A stretch of DNA of 64,000 nucleotides from JBBQDZ01 sp038237515. Its GTDB lineage: Bacteria > Actinomycetota > Thermoleophilia > Gaiellales > Gaiellaceae. The first letter of the stretch is position 1; each line of letters opens with the position of its first letter. Below, piece by piece: positions 60,447 to 64,000 of this stretch. The position numbers and the translations under genes are program-made. The DNA lies in contig JBBRYP010000013.1 in the NCBI GenBank assembly GCA_038237515.1, forward strand, positions 14,212 to 78,211. The letters run 5' to 3'. The notes beneath the pieces are model-generated. The model did no database searches and was not told the origin of the DNA. It worked only from the letters and a program-made list of their open reading frames with translations.

Positions 60447-60587
60447 ATGGGCAAGTGGCAGTCGTTGAGGTCCCGGTTGCGGTGCCTGCGCCGCGGGCAT
60501 CACGATTACCCTGCGCATCCGGTGCGGGGCGTCGTCGTCGAGACCTGCCACTACTGCGGCCGCCGGCAACGTCGCAAGCGAACCTGA
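60447..60587 (+). CDS. 46-aa zinc-ribbon-like basic protein
   Basis: A short, very basic protein: a first cysteine (LRCLRRGHHDY) and a later CHYCG motif, giving a Cys/His-(His)-CxxC set able to bind zinc, and an Arg/Lys-rich tail (RRQRRKRT). GAAGGG precedes the ATG by four bases. Similar small Zn ribbons occur in actinobacteria without known function; nucleic-acid binding is plausible. Confidence 0.6.
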   Translation: MGKWQSLRSRLRCLRRGHHDYPAHPVRGVVVETCHYCGRRQRRKRT

Positions 60588-60604
60588 CGAGGCAAGCTGC
60601 CGGA

Positions 60605-60982
60605 GTGGCCGTCGTGCTCGTCGATGCCTCCAACGTCCGCCGATCGGCCTGGCCGAACATGACCGGCGAGGAGGTGCTCGACCGCTGTCGCGACTGGGCC
60701 GCGCTTCACGGGCATCGCGTCGTCGTGGTCTTCGACCGCGCGGCTCCCGGCGGGTTCTTAGGCCACAGCGTGCTCGACGGGGCGGCGACGGTCGTTGGCA
60801 CTGGCGACGAGACGGCCGACGAGTGGCTCGTGCGCGAGGCCGCGGAGCTGGACGCACGCGGCGAGGATCACTGGCTCGTCACCTCCGACCGCGGGCTTCG
60901 AGCCGCGGCGGGCGCCGGTGCCTCGCGCCTCGTCGGCGGCGGCTCCTTCCTGCGGGAGCTTCAGGCGCTGCCGCGGCGGTAG
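60605..60982 (+). CDS. NYN/YacP-like ribonuclease-domain protein
   Basis: A 125-aa PIN-like domain. Acidic active-site residues appear in VVLVDASNVRRSAWP (Asp-Asn), GDETADEWLVREA and VTSDRGLRAAA, as in the NYN/YacP (Rae1) family of ribosome-linked or RNA-cleaving nucleases. GTG 60605 is chosen because the fold begins there. It ends four bases from the convergent GFA gene. Confidence 0.82.
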   Translation: MAVVLVDASNVRRSAWPNMTGEEVLDRCRDWAALHGHRVVVVFDRAAPGGFLGHSVLDGAATVVGTGDETADEWLVREAAELDARGEDHWLVTSDRGLRAAAGAGASRLVGGGSFLRELQALPRR

Positions 60983-60986
60983 CGCC

Positions 60987-61409
60987 TCAGGGCGCCGGCG
61001 GCCGCCGTTCAGGATGGCACGGTAGACCGTCGTCCGGAAGAGGCTCCCAGGGCGCGGCGTAGGCGACGAACTGCCGGTACGTCGGCCGGATACCCGGATC
61101 CGAATCGAAGGCGCCGAGCCGCACCCCGATTGTCTCCGGGTTGTTCGGATCGCGGCTCCAGAGCGCACCGCCGCAGCTCGAGCAGAAGTCCTTCGCGAAC
61201 CCGTCGGGCGGCTGGAAGCCGCGAACGAGCTCCTCGCCCGTGGTGATCCGGAACGACCCGGGCGCGACGCGGGCAGAAGCAGCCGCGGCTGTCCCCGTCC
61301 GCCGCTGGCAGCGGGTGCAATGGCAGTAGCTCGCCGAGACGAGCGGCTCGGAGACCTCGAAGCGCACCGCGCCGCAGAGGCAGCCACCGGTGAGGGGAAG
61401 ATCGGTCAC
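60987..61409 (-). CDS. GFA-domain (glutathione-dependent formaldehyde-activating-like) protein
   Basis: A 140-aa zinc protein of the GFA/CENP-V family. Zinc cysteines: GGCLCGAVRFEV, SYCHCTRCQRRTG and FCSSCGGALWS. The family adds formaldehyde to thiols in some members, but most have unknown substrates; actinobacteria lack glutathione, so another thiol is likely. GTG 61409 lies seven bases after TAGGCT. Confidence 0.9.
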   Translation of the reverse strand: MTDLPLTGGCLCGAVRFEVSEPLVSASYCHCTRCQRRTGTAAAASARVAPGSFRITTGEELVRGFQPPDGFAKDFCSSCGGALWSRDPNNPETIGVRLGAFDSDPGIRPTYRQFVAYAAPWEPLPDDGLPCHPERRPPAP

Positions 61410-61455
61410 GATGGGAAGCCTACGGCCTTGGCCGGACCACCGACGTTGCTGCTCG

Positions 61456-62280
61456 TCATCCAAGCGAGCCGAGGGGTTCGGCGATCTCCGCAAGCTGCGG
61501 CCGCCGCTCCGGCTCGAGTTCGAGGCATCCATCGACGACGGCCGCGAAGGGGCCCGGCATCCTGCGTACCGTCCGCAGCCCGGGAGCGCGCTGCCTGTGA
61601 CCGCGACGGCCCCGCCGCCCGAACGGTGGCTCGCCTGCGGCCGCCTCGAAGAGCACCATCCCCAAGCCCCAGACGTCGGTCGCAGCCGTCGCCTCCCCGG
61701 CCCTCAGCTGTTCGGGCGACATGTATGCGTACGAACCGACCTGGCCCGGAAGCGGGCCGGGCGGCCGCCCGACGCTCAGGTCCATCAGCTTCGCGAGCGT
61801 CTGCTCGGAAACGACGTTCGACGGCTTCAGGTCGAGATGGAGGAAGTCGTGCCGGTGGAGGTAGCGAAGCGCCGAGCCGAGGTGGAGCCCGAGGTGGACG
61901 AGGTCCTGGAGCGGCAGGCGCCGCCCTCGCTCGCGTAGGTCGCGCACGATCCAGGAGAGGGTGGCGCCCGTGAGTGTCTCCAGGATCAGCGCTGGCTGCG
62001 CCTCCAGGAACTCATACGCCCGCACGATGTGCGGATGCGTGAGCTCGAGGAGCAGGCGCCCCTCGCGAAGCAGGTGGCGCCGCGGGCCCTCGAGCTCCAG
62101 CCGGTCCGGGCGGACCACCTTCGCGACGCACCGGCACCCTCGCTCCTCGCTCCAGACGTCGTACACGTCGAGGTCGCGGGCGCGACTGAGGTGTTCGACA
62201 ACGCGGTAGCCGGGAGCGAGCTCGGCGCCCACCCGAAACGCCCAGCGCGCCCGCCTCGCCTGCGGCGCCTCCTCCTTCAC
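61456..62280 (-). CDS. serine/threonine protein kinase, soluble
   Basis: A 274-aa Hanks-type kinase domain without a membrane anchor or sensor. The catalytic lysine is in CVAKVVRP, the catalytic loop is HLDLKPSNVV (HLDLK instead of HRDLK), the metal site reads MDLSVG instead of DFG, and the P+1 region has YMSPEQL. It is a somewhat divergent but probably active kinase. GTG 62280 overlaps the stop of the ABC exporter remnant (GTGA), implying an old operon. Confidence 0.87.
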   Translation of the reverse strand: MKEEAPQARRARWAFRVGAELAPGYRVVEHLSRARDLDVYDVWSEERGCRCVAKVVRPDRLELEGPRRHLLREGRLLLELTHPHIVRAYEFLEAQPALILETLTGATLSWIVRDLRERGRRLPLQDLVHLGLHLGSALRYLHRHDFLHLDLKPSNVVSEQTLAKLMDLSVGRPPGPLPGQVGSYAYMSPEQLRAGEATAATDVWGLGMVLFEAAAGEPPFGRRGRRGHRQRAPGLRTVRRMPGPFAAVVDGCLELEPERRPQLAEIAEPLGSLG

Positions 62281-63756
62281 GCGCTGGCCGGCGCCTCGAG
62301 GCGGTGCCGTTCGTACAGCCGCCGGTAGGTCTCGCTCGCACCGATCAGCTCTTCGTGGCTCCCGCGCCCGGTGATCCTCCCGTTCTCGAGCACCAGGATC
62401 GTCGTCGCGTCGCGCACGGTGAGCAGATTGTGCGAGATCACGATCGTGGCCCGTCCCTCCATCAGACGGCGCAGCGGCGCCAGGATCCGCTCCGCGGAGT
62501 CGGCGTCGAGGCCGGTCGTCGGCTCGTCGAGGAGGAGGATAGGAGCGTCGCGGAGCGTCGCCCTGGCGATTGCGAGCCGCTGTCGCTGGCCGCCGGAGAG
62601 CAGGCGTCCCTTCTGGCCCACCAGCGTGTCGTAGCGCTCCGGCAGAGCGAGGATGAATTCGTGCGCGTCGGCCGCCGCTGCCGCCATCACAACCTCCTCG
62701 TCGGTTGCATCGGGGCGTCCGTAGGCGATGTTCTCGCGCACCGTGCCGTCGAACACGAGCGTCTCCTGCAGGAGCAGGGCGACGTTTGCGCGTAACGACC
62801 GCAGCGTGAGGTGACGAACGTCGTGCCCGTCGATCGAGATCCGACCTCCCTCCGGATCGTAGAAGCGCACGACGAGCTTCGCGATCGTCGACTTGCCGGC
62901 GCCGCTCGGGCCGACGAGGGCCAGCGTCTCGCCGGGCGCGACCGCGAGCGAGACGTCCGAGAGCGCGTGCTCGCGTGTCCCCGCGTAGCGGAAGGAGACG
63001 CTGTCGAAGACGACGGTCCCGCGGGCGCGCCGAAGCTCGAGCGCCTGCGGCCGCTCGACCACCGAGGGGCGCTGATCCAGGAACTCGATCACCCGCTCGG
63101 CGGCAGAGGACGCCGCGAACACGCTGTTGCCGAGCCGGCCGAGCCGCCGGATCGGGCTGTAGAGCTGGTTCAGGTAGGTGAGGAAGACGAGCAGGCCGCC
63201 GATCGAGATCCGCCCCCGCGAGAGCTCCCAGGTCCCGACGCCGGCCACGGTCAGCAGCCCGCCCGACTCGAGAAGGTCGATCAGAGGCGCGTAGATCGAC
63301 TTCAGCCGCGCCGAACAAAGCTCGGCGGCGAGGTTCCCGAGGCTCTCGCGCTGGAAGCGATCGAGCTCGTGATCCTCCTGCCCGTAGGGGCCTGGACGAG
63401 CAGCGCGTTCGAGAGGCTCTCCTCGGCGATCGCGCTGATCGAGCCCGAGCGGCGGCACTTCTCGCTCGACGCTTCCTTGATCCGCCGCGTGAAGAGGCGC
63501 GTCGCGACCAGGAAGAGCGGCGTCAGGAGTAGCGCGGCGAGCGCGAGCTGCCAGCTGAGGTAGAAGAGCGCAGCGGCGAAGAAGGCGACGCGCAGGCCAT
63601 AGGCGAGGGCGTCGCCGAGCCCGGAGACGGCGTAGGTCTCGATCGTCGAGACGTCGCCCGTCAGGCGCGAGACGAGATCGCCGAGCCGGCGCCGGTCGAG
63701 GAAGTCGAGCGACAGGCCGTGCAGGTGGCGGAAGAAGTGGCGCCGCAACGAGAGTC
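62277..63756 (-). pseudogene. ABC exporter (ATPase plus membrane domain), frameshifted and 5'-truncated
   Basis: Remnant of an MsbA/MDR-like half-transporter. The first piece (63756 to about 63390) carries membrane-domain sequence such as FLDRRRLGDLVSRLTGDVSTIETYA. The second (about 63385 to 62277) carries the rest plus a complete ATPase: Walker A VGPSGAGKST, signature LLSGGQRQRL, Walker B ILLLDEPTTGLD. The frame breaks at a CCCC run (near 63390), where LLVQA should continue directly to YGQEDHELDRF. The expected start and first helix are missing because unrelated HsdM sequence abuts at about 63757. It could be real decay or assembly error. Confidence 0.85.
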
Positions 63757-64000
63757 GGCCACTGAGAGCATGCCGCCCGTCCCGCAGGCCGGGTCGAAGA
63801 GCGTCTTGACGATGCCGCGCCTCGTCAGCACGTCCCCGTCCTCGACGACGAGGAGATTCACCATCAGGCGGATCACCTCGCGCGGCGTGAAGTGCTCGCC
63901 GGCCGTCTCGTTCGAGAGCTCGGAGAACTTGCGGACGAGCTCCTCGTACAGGTAGCCCATCTCCAGGTTCGAGACGACGTTCGGGTGGAGGTCGATCTCC
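63757..64000 (-). pseudogene. hsdM: type I restriction-modification methylase (HsdM) fragment
   Basis: Sequence of an N6-adenine methylase entering from the right edge. It includes VSNLEMGYLYEELVRKFSE, the GEHFTPREVIRLMV motif and the AdoMet motif FDPACGTGGMLS. Straight after motif I it runs into ABC-exporter sequence, losing the NPPF catalytic motif and the rest. The 5' part lies beyond the window. Either a rearrangement scar or a contig chimera. Confidence 0.8.

Overview
The window is a G+C-rich chromosomal segment of an actinobacterium. Gene content and order (rpmE, DUF1385 gene, prfA, prmC, tsaC, glyA, upp, wecA, then atp genes; separate mutase subunits; LCP protein; mostly GTG/TTG/ATG starts with NTGA stop/start overlaps) suggest a deep-branching group such as Thermoleophilia; that placement is inference. 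I found no rRNA, tRNA, CRISPR array or prophage. Many genes look leaderless: a TANNNT -10 hexamer lies 6-9 bases before the start codon.

Layout. 0.5-10.3 kb (minus): ahcY, a MerR regulator, an activated-sugar/cell-envelope group (cupin, sugar nucleotidyltransferase, UDP-glucose dehydrogenase, LCP protein) and metH. 10.4-12.4 kb: atpDC. 12.6-15 kb: a secreted cysteine-pair repeat protein of unknown family, an anti-sigma-like membrane protein and a small membrane protein. 15.1-21.2 kb: an oligopeptide ABC importer in the order oppC-A-B-D-F. 21.3-26.6 kb: the rest of the ATP synthase operon (atpZ-like, atpI-like, atpB-E-F-H-A-G), cut off from atpDC by about 9 kb. 26.9-35.4 kb: wecA, upp, glyA, tsaC, prmC, prfA, then an inserted REP-associated tyrosine transposase with a cluster of REP-like palindromes, then the DUF1385 gene, rpmE and a threonine dehydratase.

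36-52.4 kb is an acyl-CoA oxidation island: ETF-QO, etfA, etfB, enoyl-CoA hydratase, a two-subunit B12-dependent acyl-CoA mutase, PduO adenosyltransferase, acyl-CoA dehydrogenase, 3-hydroxyacyl-CoA dehydrogenase and thiolase. Secreted or membrane proteins of unknown function are interspersed. Together these genes can oxidise acyl-CoAs, rearrange a branched or methylmalonyl-type CoA, make adenosylcobalamin and pass electrons through ETF to the quinone pool.

52.4-58.6 kb (plus) is a compact trp operon (leader-attenuator, trpE-G-D-CF-B-A). 58.5-62.3 kb holds an unusual ribbon-helix-helix/Clp-N fusion repressor candidate with its own palindromic operator, a methyltransferase, two very small proteins, a NYN RNase-like protein, a GFA protein and a Ser/Thr kinase. 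The right end is broken: an ABC exporter with a frameshift and no start is joined to a fragment of a type I restriction-modification methylase.

The most interesting items are the RHH/Clp-N fusion with its operator, the RAYT and its dispersed REP family, the Cys-pair repeat protein, the bidirectional leaderless promoters, the likely CTG starts and the mutase with a changed substrate-site residue.
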